From: an uncultured Oscillospiraceae bacterium
GTDB taxonomy: Bacteria > Bacillota > Clostridia > Oscillospirales > Acutalibacteraceae
Assembly (NCBI GenBank): GCA_905192745.1
Contig: CAJJLZ010000027.1
Span: 1 to 31,710 of the forward strand
Length of the DNA stretch: 31,710 nucleotides
Reading direction: 5' to 3'
Part shown: positions 1 to 6,992 of the stretch, piece by piece
How positions within the stretch are numbered: position 1 is the first letter of the stretch
How the letters are laid out: each line of letters starts with the position of its first letter
Notes under the pieces: generated by a model
Told to the model about the DNA's origin: nothing
Databases searched by the model: none
Seen by the model: only the letters and a program-made list of their open reading frames with translations
Program-made: the position numbers and the translations under genes

Positions 1-117
1 TTACTGGCTTTCTCCTGCCGAGTTCATTGTCCAATATCTTTGACAATCCTACACATTCTGAATTTTCTGATAAATCAAAAAATCCGTCCGATTTTGCGTA
101 TGAATATGAAGGACTGT

Positions 118-212
118 CCGGCTTTTCCCTGAAAAAGGGAAGAGAGACTCCGAGGAGTTTTCCGAAGGGGCCGGCGGAATAACCTTTCTATAGGATAAAC
201 AGGAAAAGCCGG
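118..212. other. Unassigned inverted-repeat domain, possible structured RNA
   Basis: A perfect 11-bp inverted repeat (CCGGCTTTTCC at 118-128 and GGAAAAGCCGG at 202-212) encloses several smaller hairpins: TTCCC/GGGAA around 125-141, ACTC/GAGT around 147-159 and CCT/AGG around 183-195. That is a multi-branched fold of about 95 nt with no credible ORF. I compared it by eye with common riboswitch cores and RNase P motifs and recognised none. It could be the 3' part of a gene or leader that starts before the window. Confidence 0.35.
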
Positions 213-239
213 GCCCTTCCCTCCGTGCGGTTGGATGAA

Positions 240-366
240 TACAAAAGCAAAAGGCCCGCCGGTCAGGCGGGCCTTTTGCTTTAAGTTAGAGGGGTGTTTT
301 GAGGAGGGTAGAACGTACTCGCTTGAATGAAGGGATCCGGTGCGGCTCCGTTTCCCTTCCGAGTAC
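240..366 (-). ncRNA. Candidate small regulatory RNA with C-rich anti-SD segments
   Basis: On the minus strand a consensus TATAAT (373-378) is followed 7 nt later by a stem-loop. GTACTCG (366-360) pairs with CGAGTAC (321-315), and GAAGGGA (359-353) pairs with TCCCTTC (335-329). Then comes a single-stranded stretch of about 30 nt with ACCCTCCTC and CACCCCTC, and finally the 17-bp terminator at 282-244. Promoter, 5' stem-loop, unstructured C-rich region and terminator are the usual layout of trans-acting Firmicute sRNAs such as the RsaE/Rsa type, whose C-rich motifs pair with Shine-Dalgarno sequences. The -35 region is weak. Expression and targets are inferred, and I recognise no named family. 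Confidence 0.5.
244..282. terminator. Strong bidirectional intrinsic terminator
   Basis: A perfect 17-bp stem (AAAGCAAAAGGCCCGCC / GGCGGGCCTTTTGCTTT) with a 5-nt loop has an A-rich 5' flank and a T-rich 3' flank on both strands. On the minus strand it ends the candidate small RNA starting near 366. On the plus strand it could end transcription entering from before the window. Confidence 0.9.
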
Positions 367-372
367 AGCTTT

Positions 373-378
373 ATTATA
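373..378 (-). promoter_or_regulatory. -10 box for the minus-strand small RNA
   Basis: Reverse-strand TATAAT (plus strand ATTATA). No good -35 is present at 17 nt. TTCACA lies 20 nt upstream, longer than ideal. The predicted start near 366 coincides with the first base of the 5' stem of the candidate RNA, which supports the assignment. Confidence 0.45.
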
Positions 379-451
379 CCGGCGGTTTTCCCGATTTGTG
401 TGAACCGACTATGAATAAACTGTAAGCAATTTTTATGTTTATAAAACCGCG

Positions 452-465
452 CAAACATTTGTTTG
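452..465. promoter_or_regulatory. LexA (SOS) operator
   Basis: CAAACATTTGTTTG is a perfect dyad (CAAAC-N4-GTTTG) close to the Gram-positive LexA consensus CGAAC-N4-GTTCG, differing by one symmetric base per arm. It overlaps the -35 box of the lexA promoter at 463-468, so a bound dimer would block RNA polymerase. This indicates autorepression of lexA. Confidence 0.75.
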
Positions 466-492
466 ACTTTTACGGGGAGTATATGCTATACT
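463..492 (+). promoter_or_regulatory. lexA promoter
   Basis: TTGACT (463-468), an 18-bp spacer and TATACT (487-492), with an extended -10 TG at 484-485. The -35 overlaps the LexA dyad. Transcription would start near 499, leaving about 200 nt of leader before lexA. Confidence 0.8.
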
Positions 493-547
493 TACCTTAA
501 AGAAAAATTACTGTTAACTGTTTTTTAAAAAATCGCAGGAAAACGTC

Positions 548-700
548 ATGGGAAGCGGCGGCTGCAGGGAAAATTGCCTGAAGGGCGGGAGGAGACGGCT
601 CCGGTCTGGAAAAGGCGTTTTCCGCAGTGCGCGGCCGCCGTCCATTCCCGGACAGCAGACCGTACAGTTGCGGAGAAAGGATCAGAAGGGGAAGATATGA
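548..700 (+). CDS. Small leader ORF overlapping the lexA start (50 aa)
   Basis: An ATG at 548, 7 nt after an AGGA ribosome-binding site (537-540), opens a 50-codon frame that ends in a TGA sharing bases with the lexA ATG (ATGA at 697-700). The predicted peptide is rich in Arg, Lys and Gly, has no signal peptide, and contains two Cys near its start. The 4-base overlap is the classic arrangement for translational coupling, so the ORF may matter mainly for controlling lexA translation. The leader also carries hairpins (GGAAAA/TTTTCC at 608-623, enclosed by CGGTCTG/CAGACCG at 602-662). Whether the peptide itself has a function is unknown. The alternative is a plain untranslated leader. Confidence 0.35.
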   Translation: MGSGGCRENCLKGGRRRLRSGKGVFRSARPPSIPGQQTVQLRRKDQKGKI

Positions 701-1290
701 GCATGGTGAAGCCGTTGAATGAAAAGCAGCAGAAGGTATTGACCTTTCTTAAGGAACGGGCGCAGGACGGCCTCCCGCCCACGGTGCGCGAAATTTGTGC
801 CGCCGCCGGGATCAAATCCACCTCCACGGTGCACGCCTATCTGAAATTGTTGGAGGAAGAGGGGTACATTTCCCGCCAGAGCGGTCTGAACCGGGCCATC
901 CGGATGCCGGGCGAAAACGTCGCCCGGGTGCCTCTTCTCGGCAAGGTGACGGCCGGCAAGCCCATCCTTGCGGTCGAGGAAGTGGAGGAATATGTCCCCT
1001 ATTCAGGCGGCGGTTATCATCCCGGCGATCTGTTCGCCCTGCGGGTGGTGGGAGACAGTATGATTAACGCCGGTATCCTCAGCGGGGACGTTGTGATCGT
1101 GCGGAAAACCCCAACGGCGGAAAACGGCGAAATCGTGGTGGCTCTGATCGGAGACGAGGCGACGGTGAAGCGTCTCTACCGGGAAAAAGGCCATATCCGC
1201 CTGCAGCCGGAAAATGACGCCTATGAGCCGATTATTGTGGATGAAGTAATCGTATTGGGCAAGGTGGTTTCCCTGCTCCGCTACTTTTGA
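697..1290 (+). CDS. lexA: LexA repressor
   Basis: SOS-response transcriptional repressor and autopeptidase of 197 aa, the usual family length. The N-terminal winged-helix DNA-binding domain covers about residues 6-70. The C-terminal S24 peptidase-like domain has the Ala86-Gly87 self-cleavage site (VTAGKP), nucleophile Ser121 in GDSM and general-base Lys158. RecA filaments would trigger cleavage. I chose the ATG at 697 because GAAGGGGAAG precedes it and the protein then begins like other LexA sequences. An in-frame start at 574 would add 41 atypical residues. A LexA dyad overlaps the promoter, indicating autoregulation. The stop codon overlaps the next gene start (TGATG), so lexA and the DUF523 gene are probably co-transcribed. 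Confidence 0.96.
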   Translation: MSMVKPLNEKQQKVLTFLKERAQDGLPPTVREICAAAGIKSTSTVHAYLKLLEEEGYISRQSGLNRAIRMPGENVARVPLLGKVTAGKPILAVEEVEEYVPYSGGGYHPGDLFALRVVGDSMINAGILSGDVVIVRKTPTAENGEIVVALIGDEATVKRLYREKGHIRLQPENDAYEPIIVDEVIVLGKVVSLLRYF

Positions 1291-1748
1291 TGGGCCCCGT
1301 TTTGTTGGCGAGCGCCTGCCTGTGCGGGCAGGCGGTGCGGTATGATGGAACGAGCTGCCTTTATCCGGCCCTGAAGGAGCTGGCGGAAACCGGATTGGCG
1401 GTTCCTTTCTGCCCCGAATGCGAGGGGGGCCTTTCGGTTCCCCGCCTTCCGGCCGAATGTTGGAAAGGCAGGGTGGTCCGTTCCGATGGGACCGACTGTA
1501 CGGCGGCGTTTGAAGAGGGCGCGCGGCGGGCGTTGGCGCTTTGCCGGGAGAAAGGATGCGTCGCGGCTGTTCTTAAAGAGAACAGTCCGTCCTGTGGCGT
1601 TCACCGGGTGTACGACGGTTCCTTTTCCGGCCGGAAAGTTGAAGGGGAAGGCATAACCGCCCGGCTGCTGCGTTCCGGCGGCATCCGGGTGTTCAGCGAA
1701 GCGGAATGGGAAGAAGCCCTCGCCTTTACGGAAAAATTTTGGAAATAA
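1290..1748 (+). CDS. DUF523 family protein
   Basis: A 152-aa cytoplasmic protein of the DUF523 family (N-terminal half of YbbK-type proteins). The hallmarks are present in order: SACLCG near the start followed by VRYDG, CPECEGGLSVPR around residues 41-52, KENSPSCG around residue 97 followed by YDG, and a C-terminal GEGITARLLRSGGI. The several conserved Cys suggest metal or Fe-S binding, but no biochemical role is established for the family. The ATG shares a base with the lexA stop (TGATG). A TTG one codon upstream is possible. Operon membership with lexA suggests SOS co-expression, which is inferred only. Confidence 0.85.
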   Translation: MGPVLLASACLCGQAVRYDGTSCLYPALKELAETGLAVPFCPECEGGLSVPRLPAECWKGRVVRSDGTDCTAAFEEGARRALALCREKGCVAAVLKENSPSCGVHRVYDGSFSGRKVEGEGITARLLRSGGIRVFSEAEWEEALAFTEKFWK

Positions 1749-1785
1749 ATCGTGATTTCGACAGCGGGATGTGAAACCTGTTCAC

Positions 1786-1815
1786 TTGCTATCTCTCTGT
1801 CCCTCCGCTTACAAT
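1786..1815 (+). promoter_or_regulatory. Promoter of the HhH protein gene
   Basis: TTGCTA (1786-1791), an 18-bp spacer and TACAAT (1810-1815), about 50 nt before the GTG start at 1866. A moderate match to the vegetative consensus. Confidence 0.55.
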
Positions 1816-1865
1816 AAAAGCGGAAGGACGGCCCGGCAAAATGGGCCGCCTGCGGGGGAGAGACT

Positions 1866-2330
1866 GTGAGCGAGTTGTTGAAGGAACGGCTTCTGGTGGC
1901 GCTGGCGCTGTTGCTCTGCACAGTGACAGTGCTGCTTGCTGTGTGGGAAACGCCGGATATCCTGCCGAAGGCAACGGTGTATACCGAATCGTCTGCCGCT
2001 TCAACCCGGACCGCCGCCGTGTCCGGCGCGAGCGGATATGCCGCGGCGACCCATCCCGGTTCGGAGACCGCCTCTTCTCCTTCCAGCGCTGTGCCGGCCA
2101 ATCCGGCCGGCACGTCCGAACCAACGGCGGTTGGGCGGAAAATCAATATCAACACTGCGACAAGGGAGGAATTGACGGTCCTGCCCGGCATCGGGGATAC
2201 GCTGGCGGGTCGGATCGTCGATTACCGGGAAACCCACGGCGGGTTTGCTTCCGTTGAAGAAATTCAGAATGTCAGCGGTATCGGTGAGAAGAGATTCGCC
2301 GCTATTCGGGATTGGATTACGGTGGGATAA
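1866..2330 (+). CDS. ComEA-like helix-hairpin-helix DNA-binding protein
   Basis: A 154-aa protein. After a short N-terminus, residues about 8-27 form one hydrophobic segment (uncleaved signal or membrane anchor). Residues 30-90 are a Ser/Ala/Thr/Pro-rich linker, and residues 91-153 are a tandem HhH domain with ININTATREEL, LPGIG and VSGIG hairpins. This is the architecture of ComEA, the membrane-tethered dsDNA receptor of competence. ComEA is usually followed by comEB or comEC; here no competence gene is adjacent, so a role in DNA uptake is inferred from the fold. The GTG start is preceded by GGGGGAGAG. A promoter lies at 1786-1815 and a terminator at 2471-2509. Confidence 0.85.
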   Translation: MSELLKERLLVALALLLCTVTVLLAVWETPDILPKATVYTESSAASTRTAAVSGASGYAAATHPGSETASSPSSAVPANPAGTSEPTAVGRKININTATREELTVLPGIGDTLAGRIVDYRETHGGFASVEEIQNVSGIGEKRFAAIRDWITVG

Positions 2331-2470
2331 CGAACGGGCATCCGCCGCTTTAGAATTTGGAAACGATGAAGGAAATTTCGGAATCTCCCGCCGTCTGGCG
2401 TTCGCTTTGCCATGCTCCTTTATTTCTCCTTTGGTCAGCAACATCTAACGTGTTGAGATAAGACAAAAAT

Positions 2471-2509
2471 GCAGGGCCTGTTCCGTTTCAAATGTGCCCT
2501 GCGTTTTTT
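2471..2509 (+). terminator. Intrinsic terminator after the HhH gene
   Basis: GCAGGGC (2471-2477) pairs with GCCCTGC (2496-2502), followed by T6. The A5 run before the stem means it may also work on the other strand. Confidence 0.8.
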
Positions 2510-2819
2510 GTGTTTCAAAGCGATTTATACGACAGACAGCCCGAAACGCCCGAAGGGGGAGGGCGGCAGTTGAAATGGTATATAGGAGAAATTCGACTTG
2601 GACAGGTTCTCTAGTGCCGCGAAACCCGTCATTTATTAAAAATAAGAAAAGCGATATAAACGTTATTTGTTTTTAGACAAAATCACGCATGTTTTTGTCT
2701 GAAAACAAATAAAATGTTGATATAACGGAAGAAGTGTAGTAATTATGTATATAAGGAAATAAATAGAAAAATTACAAATAATAATCAGATGTGTTTCTTG
2801 CAAGAAATAATTCCACCGC
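2510..2819 (+). other. AT-rich intergenic stretch before the secreted-protein remnant
   Basis: No credible gene. Base composition shifts from GC-rich to strongly AT-rich from about 2580. The only clear structure is the 20-bp hairpin at 2663-2712. A weak -10-like TATAAC occurs at about 2721 and several AGGAAA-type sites have no usable start. The composition change suggests a junction with acquired or decaying DNA. Confidence 0.5.
2663..2712. repeat. 20-bp AT-rich inverted repeat
   Basis: The arm at 2663-2682 pairs with 2693-2712 with only one non-Watson-Crick position, and the loop is 10 nt. The sequences flanking the loop are AGACAAAA and TTTTGTCT. It lacks a GC core followed by a T run, so it is not a typical terminator. 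It could be an operator, an mRNA stem-loop or the end of a degraded mobile element. Confidence 0.6.
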
Positions 2820-3221
2820 TTGGAAAGAAGAAATTTTTTTGGAATCGTTGCGGCGATTTTTTCTATTGGCGTAATTTCCGCAAGCGCTTTTGATTTGAAT
2901 ATGCCGTCTACAGGTACTCCGGTAACATTAACATATAGCCAGACGTCGGCTCTCAGCGCGGAAGTGAACGGCAGATATAAATATTTTAAAGCATCAAATT
3001 CCAGTTCATCCAAGCATGCGGTTTACGCTACGGCAATGTATAAATCCGGAGGTTCTTGGCATGATGATAAACAGGTTTTGATGCCTATCGGGGGAAATAC
3101 TGGAAGTCAGGAGTTAGAAACCTACCATTTCGTTACTTCCATGACCTGAGTGCTGGAGCTGAATCCCGAAGGATACGGCTATACCAAGTGCACGGCCAGC
3201 GGGTATATCCGTAATACATAA
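2820..3221 (+). pseudogene. Small secreted protein gene interrupted by an in-frame TGA
   Basis: From a TTG at 2820 the frame encodes a signal peptide (basic n-region MERRN, hydrophobic core, cleavage probably after SASA near residue 23) and then a Thr/Ser/Gly-rich, beta-looking secreted domain. It stops at TGA 3147-3149. The same frame continues for 23 sense codons with similar composition (VLELNPEGYGYTKC...) and ends at TAA 3219-3221. That pattern indicates a single recent nonsense change, readthrough or a sequencing error. No Shine-Dalgarno precedes the TTG. Another ATG (2791) is in a different frame and would join at the T7 run near 2835, so a second lesion is possible. I recognise no family. 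Its place directly before an ABC transporter suggests an exported peptide or protein and its transporter. Confidence 0.6.
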
Positions 3222-3234
3222 CTCGTTTCTCTGC

Positions 3235-3260
3235 CCACCGCCGCGCCGGCGCGGCGGTGG
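3235..3260. terminator. Perfect 26-bp GC palindrome, terminator-like
   Basis: CCACCGCCGCGCC followed by its exact reverse complement, 14 bp after the TAA of the secreted-protein frame and 27 bp before the next start codon. It forms a very stable hairpin without a T tract, so it is better described as a pause, attenuation or mRNA-stabilising hairpin between the two genes. Confidence 0.45.
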
Positions 3261-3287
3261 ACAATCTATATCAGGGTGGCGAAAACG

Positions 3288-5222
3288 ATGAAAAATGCCG
3301 CGCGGTTATTTTATAAAGACAAATTTTTGTTATCGGCTTTCGTGTTGTTTTTCGGATGGATTCATTTCAGGCAGATACAGGCTCTTCAATACGTTTTCCA
3401 GCCGGGCAGACTGGATGACGTTTATCCGCTGGAAAACAGTCTAAGGATGACGATGTTCTGCTTTATCTTTTTCCTCTTTTTTTCCTACGAATTCTTTTAC
3501 AAGGTCCGTGCGTCCCGGTTGGAGGAATGCGTGGACGCGATACAAAACGGCCGGTTAAAGCTTATGGGAATGCAGGCGCTGACGCTGCTCGGCCTGATGG
3601 CGCTCGTCACCCTGACTTTTCTGGGCTACAACGTGTTTGTTTATTTCTATCTCTCGATCGGCCACACGGACTATCTGGTTCATATTGTCCGGCAGCTGCT
3701 TCTCGATGTGTTCCTGCTGTCTTTGCTGGCCGGTGTGACGGGGCTCTGCGCCGCTCTGGTTTTCCGGCGGCTGACTGCATATTTGCTGCTGACCCTGTTT
3801 GTTCTGCTGACCAGCCCCCTGTTTGAGAATGTTGTGGAGAATGTTTACGCCTCCGCGGATATCAACCTGTATCCGGTATACGAGTTCTTCCATCTGTATG
3901 TGCCGTCGCTGAACTGGACGCCGAACTATTATATTGCCTTCTCCCTGCTGCCTTACCGCGTGGAGTTGATGCTTTGCTGGCTGTTTCTGTTCGCATCCGC
4001 CGCGCTTGGCCGGCTTTTGAAGGGCCGCGGGAGGATACGGCTGGCGGCGGTTTTGGGCTGTCTGGTCTTCTGCGCGGGCAACGCCGCCCTGTATTTCAGC
4101 CCGTCGTCCAAAATCATAATGAGCAACAACCCGGACGCCTGCCTGACGCACGATTTGCTCTATTACTGGGAACAGGAACAGAAGTCGGAGCCCGCCGATT
4201 TTGCGGTGACCGCCTATGAGCTGGACATTACCGTAAAAAACCGGCTTTCTGTCCGGGCGACCCTGCATGTGGACAAAAACGACCGGGAGAAGTATCCCTT
4301 TACCCTGTACCGGGGCTATCGGATTCAAACGGTAACCAATCAGGACAACGAGGCGCTCCCCTTTTCTCAGGAAGGGGATTACTTCCTCGTCCACAGCGAT
4401 CATCGCCGGGTGGACGAGATCCGCGTCACCTACGCCGGCTCCAGCCCGAAATTTTTCAGTAATTCACAGGGGGTCTGCCTGCCGGGCTATTTTCCCTATT
4501 ACCCGCACAGCGGTTTTCATTCCCTGTATTTTGGGCAGGGATTTGAAAGGGTGCTTCTCGAAACCCCCGTGAATTTTCAGGTGACCGTCCATTCGCCTCG
4601 CAGGGTGTATACCAATCTGGCAGAGGTGACGGAAGCCCGGGGAGAGGACTCTTTTTCCGGCGTCACAGACGGCGTGACGCTGGCGAGCGGTTTCTTGGAA
4701 AGCACGGAATATAACGGGGTGGAGATCGTCTATCCCTATTTATTCTCTTCGGAATTCAATGAGACGGTTATCCGTCAGTCCATGGGTGAGTTGGCGGGCA
4801 AGGCAGATTTGCAGTCCTGCAAGACCATCTTCCTGCTGCCGAGCCTGAACCTGCTCTGCGAAGAGACAGTGCGGTATGCCGATCATATCACCGCCCGTCA
4901 GATTCTGACCCTTCCAAGAAACTATGAAACGGCCCACATCAGTGACAGAAAGAAGGAAGTTTATTCCCTTGCTGAAATGTATCAAAACGACCGTGAGGAG
5001 TTTGAGGAAATGATCCGGCGGGAGGAAGAGGAAATGCTCCGGTGGGAGGAACAGGTCAAGACCCAGCCGGAGGAACCCGAGCCCGAACAGCCGTGCAAAC
5101 GGATGAAAAAGAAGATCGGCGAGCTCGGAGAGGAGGCCGTGTTTGCGGCGGCGGAGGAATACGTTGCGGATATGTACGACGTCCGAAGCACGATGGAATT
5201 TCTGGAGCAGCTCGGCCAATGA
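3288..5222 (+). CDS. ABC transporter permease with large extracytoplasmic domain
   Basis: A 644-aa membrane protein. About six or seven hydrophobic segments lie in residues 14-270 (clear ones at 52-71, 97-123, 138-160, 164-178, 224-243 and 250-270). They resemble ABC-2 type permeases. Residues about 271-560 are hydrophilic and probably extracytoplasmic, with a beta-rich start (YELDITVKNRLSVRATLHV) like the N-terminal domain of M1 aminopeptidases that is fused to some ABC-2 permeases. No HExxH zinc motif is present, so peptidase activity is not expected. The C-terminal 90 residues are Glu-rich and coiled-coil-like. I chose ATG 3288 because AGGGTGG lies 8 nt upstream; a GTG at 3276 is the alternative. 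The ATPase gene follows after 46 nt. The substrate is unknown. Confidence 0.7.
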   Translation: MKNAARLFYKDKFLLSAFVLFFGWIHFRQIQALQYVFQPGRLDDVYPLENSLRMTMFCFIFFLFFSYEFFYKVRASRLEECVDAIQNGRLKLMGMQALTLLGLMALVTLTFLGYNVFVYFYLSIGHTDYLVHIVRQLLLDVFLLSLLAGVTGLCAALVFRRLTAYLLLTLFVLLTSPLFENVVENVYASADINLYPVYEFFHLYVPSLNWTPNYYIAFSLLPYRVELMLCWLFLFASAALGRLLKGRGRIRLAAVLGCLVFCAGNAALYFSPSSKIIMSNNPDACLTHDLLYYWEQEQKSEPADFAVTAYELDITVKNRLSVRATLHVDKNDREKYPFTLYRGYRIQTVTNQDNEALPFSQEGDYFLVHSDHRRVDEIRVTYAGSSPKFFSNSQGVCLPGYFPYYPHSGFHSLYFGQGFERVLLETPVNFQVTVHSPRRVYTNLAEVTEARGEDSFSGVTDGVTLASGFLESTEYNGVEIVYPYLFSSEFNETVIRQSMGELAGKADLQSCKTIFLLPSLNLLCEETVRYADHITARQILTLPRNYETAHISDRKKEVYSLAEMYQNDREEFEEMIRREEEEMLRWEEQVKTQPEEPEPEQPCKRMKKKIGELGEEAVFAAAEEYVADMYDVRSTMEFLEQLGQ

Positions 5223-5268
5223 ATGGGAATGCCCGGAAACCGTTGAATCGTCAAATGGGGTGAAAAAC

Positions 5269-6114
5269 ATGCTGGAAATCAAGGGCCTGAACAAAAGCTT
5301 TGGAAAAAAGGCCGTGCTGGAGAATTTTACCTATACGTTTGAAAGCGGGGTCTACGGCCTTCTCGGCCCGAACGGCTCCGGAAAAACGACCCTGATGCGC
5401 TGTATTACCAAGCTGTATCCCATAAAACGCGGCACCGTTTTTTATAATGGCCGCTGTATCGTGGGGGACGGGGAATATCTGACCCATGTTGGATACCTTC
5501 CGCAGAAATTTGGGCTTTTTAAGGATCTGAAAGTCCGCGAGATGATGGAGCTGATGGCCAACCTGAAAAAAGTGGAGCGAAGCCGGGTTAAGCCGATGAT
5601 CGAGGAATGCATCGAGGTCGTGAACCTTTCCGACCGGTTAAAAAGCCGGGTGGGCACGCTTTCCGGCGGTATGATCCGCCGGTTGGGGATTGCACAGGCG
5701 CTTCTGGGAAAGCCGGAAATCGTTATTTTCGACGAGCCGACCGCCGGGCTGGATCCGGAGGAGCGGCTCCGGTTCAAAAACATCGTTTCGGAAATCCGTC
5801 GGGATCGGACCGTCATCATATCCACGCATATTGTGGAGGACGTCGAGGCCGTCTGTGACACGATCGTGATTATGCGGGACCGGAACATTGCCGCCAGCGG
5901 AAGCTGTTCACAGATTCGGGAGACGGCGCGGGGCAAGGTCTATCTGGTGCCGGAAAAGGAGAAGGACTCGATCACGGGAGAGTGTCTGGTTCAAAAACAG
6001 TTTGAGCGGGACGGAGAAATCATGTTGAAGATTCTGACCAATGTTCCGCAGAAATATGAACCGGCGGCGCCCGATGTTGAGGATGGATATATATGCGCCT
6101 TAAAAGATATTTAG
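5269..6114 (+). CDS. ABC transporter ATP-binding protein
   Basis: A 281-aa cytoplasmic ATPase. Walker A is GPNGSGKTT (33-41), the Q-loop is Gln79, the signature is LSGGM (131-135), Walker B is IVIFDEP (151-157) and the H-loop is His187. About 60 residues follow the nucleotide-binding domain, a tail common in ABC-2 exporter ATPases. I chose ATG 5269 because GGGGTG precedes it; the longer frame from 5143 lies inside the upstream gene. Its last 22 bases overlap the next membrane protein gene, so the three genes form one translationally coupled transporter operon. Direction is probably export or extraction from the membrane, judged from the subfamily. The cargo is unknown. Confidence 0.9.
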   Translation: MLEIKGLNKSFGKKAVLENFTYTFESGVYGLLGPNGSGKTTLMRCITKLYPIKRGTVFYNGRCIVGDGEYLTHVGYLPQKFGLFKDLKVREMMELMANLKKVERSRVKPMIEECIEVVNLSDRLKSRVGTLSGGMIRRLGIAQALLGKPEIVIFDEPTAGLDPEERLRFKNIVSEIRRDRTVIISTHIVEDVEAVCDTIVIMRDRNIAASGSCSQIRETARGKVYLVPEKEKDSITGECLVQKQFERDGEIMLKILTNVPQKYEPAAPDVEDGYICALKDI

Positions 6115-6755
6115 CGCGTTCCCTGACCCGTGTTGGTTATCACCTGCGAAGTCTGGGCTTTCTGGCGGCGATTCCTCTGCTGGTGCTGGATCTGCTCATT
6201 CCCTGTCTCAACATCATGGATTATATCGTGTATGGAGCGGGGGACGAGCTGCGCTGGAACATTCTTCAGTACAGCCAGTGGCTGATGCCGTTTTTTTCGG
6301 TCTGGTGGGCGCTGTTTGTTCTGCGCGAATACATCGAAGGGGATGGAAACGAGCTGCTGTATGTTTATGGGGGCCGGTGCCGGCTCCCGGACGCCCTGTG
6401 GCTGTTTGCTCTGCCGCTTCTCAATATTCTGCTTCTTTTCCTGTGCTATACCCTCGTGCTGCCGTCGATGAAATATGAGTTTCTGCGGCTGCTGACGATC
6501 TGCGTTTTTTATTTCGGTGTGATGTATTTTCTCAGCTATGCCGCCAAATCCATTACGATCACCTTGATGGCGCTCCTTCTTTACACCATTGCCAACGCCG
6601 CTCTGGTCGGCAATGCCGCCTTCCCGTTTTATGTGTCCTTCGATGATCTGAGCGCGGGGCTGTATTACCGCCAATACCTTCCGCTTTTGCTTTCCGGGCT
6701 GGCGCTTCTTACCGCCGGCGTGTTTTTCAACAAACGGTACTGCCGGTTCAATTAA
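6093..6755 (+). CDS. Membrane protein, probable second ABC-2 subunit
   Basis: A 220-aa protein with about six hydrophobic segments (near residues 20-42, 62-78, 105-124, 132-150, 155-175 and 195-213), short loops and a basic N-terminus. No family motif is recognised. It starts inside the 3' end of the ATPase gene (22-bp overlap) and a terminator follows at 6774. The position and overlap indicate a subunit of the same transporter, pairing with the larger permease. It could instead be an accessory or immunity-type membrane protein. Confidence 0.7.
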   Translation: MRLKRYLARSLTRVGYHLRSLGFLAAIPLLVLDLLIPCLNIMDYIVYGAGDELRWNILQYSQWLMPFFSVWWALFVLREYIEGDGNELLYVYGGRCRLPDALWLFALPLLNILLLFLCYTLVLPSMKYEFLRLLTICVFYFGVMYFLSYAAKSITITLMALLLYTIANAALVGNAAFPFYVSFDDLSAGLYYRQYLPLLLSGLALLTAGVFFNKRYCRFN

Positions 6756-6773
6756 GCCGAACAGAAGACGTAA

Positions 6774-6815
6774 AGCGAAATCCCGATGATTGCGGTCATG
6801 GGGATTTCGCTATTT
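6774..6815 (+). terminator. Terminator of the ABC transporter operon
   Basis: AGCGAAATCCC (6774-6784) pairs with GGGATTTCGCT (6801-6811); a short T-rich tail (ATTTG) follows. The 16-nt loop contains a further ATGA/TCAT pairing. The weak T tract makes termination possibly leaky. Confidence 0.65.
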
Positions 6816-6878
6816 GTGGATAAAAAAGGAAAACGGCCGTAAAAATAAACCGGATAATAAAAAATCTGCCGGGATTTC

Positions 6879-6907
6879 TTGCATTTTTTTCGGTACGGGA
6901 CTATAAT
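6879..6907 (+). promoter_or_regulatory. ilvE promoter
   Basis: TTGCAT (6879-6884), a 17-bp spacer and a perfect TATAAT (6902-6907), about 85 nt before the ilvE ATG. The leader has two short hairpins (CGGCA/TGCCG and GCCGC/GCGGC) but no T-box. Confidence 0.85.
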
Positions 6908-6992
6908 TTTAACCATGTGAAACGGCAAAGTGCCGAAATGAAAATTTTTACGCCGCTTTACGGCGGCGCGCAGCCGAAAGGAATGGTTATAG

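Noticed and set aside
75..458. Minus-strand 127-codon frame at the window start
   Set aside because: It runs through a perfect intrinsic terminator and the sRNA promoter, has no ribosome-binding site, and has implausible composition.
2494..2676. 60-codon plus-strand frame after the HhH gene terminator
   Set aside because: It starts inside the terminator loop, lacks a ribosome-binding site, and its composition changes abruptly with the AT-rich shift.
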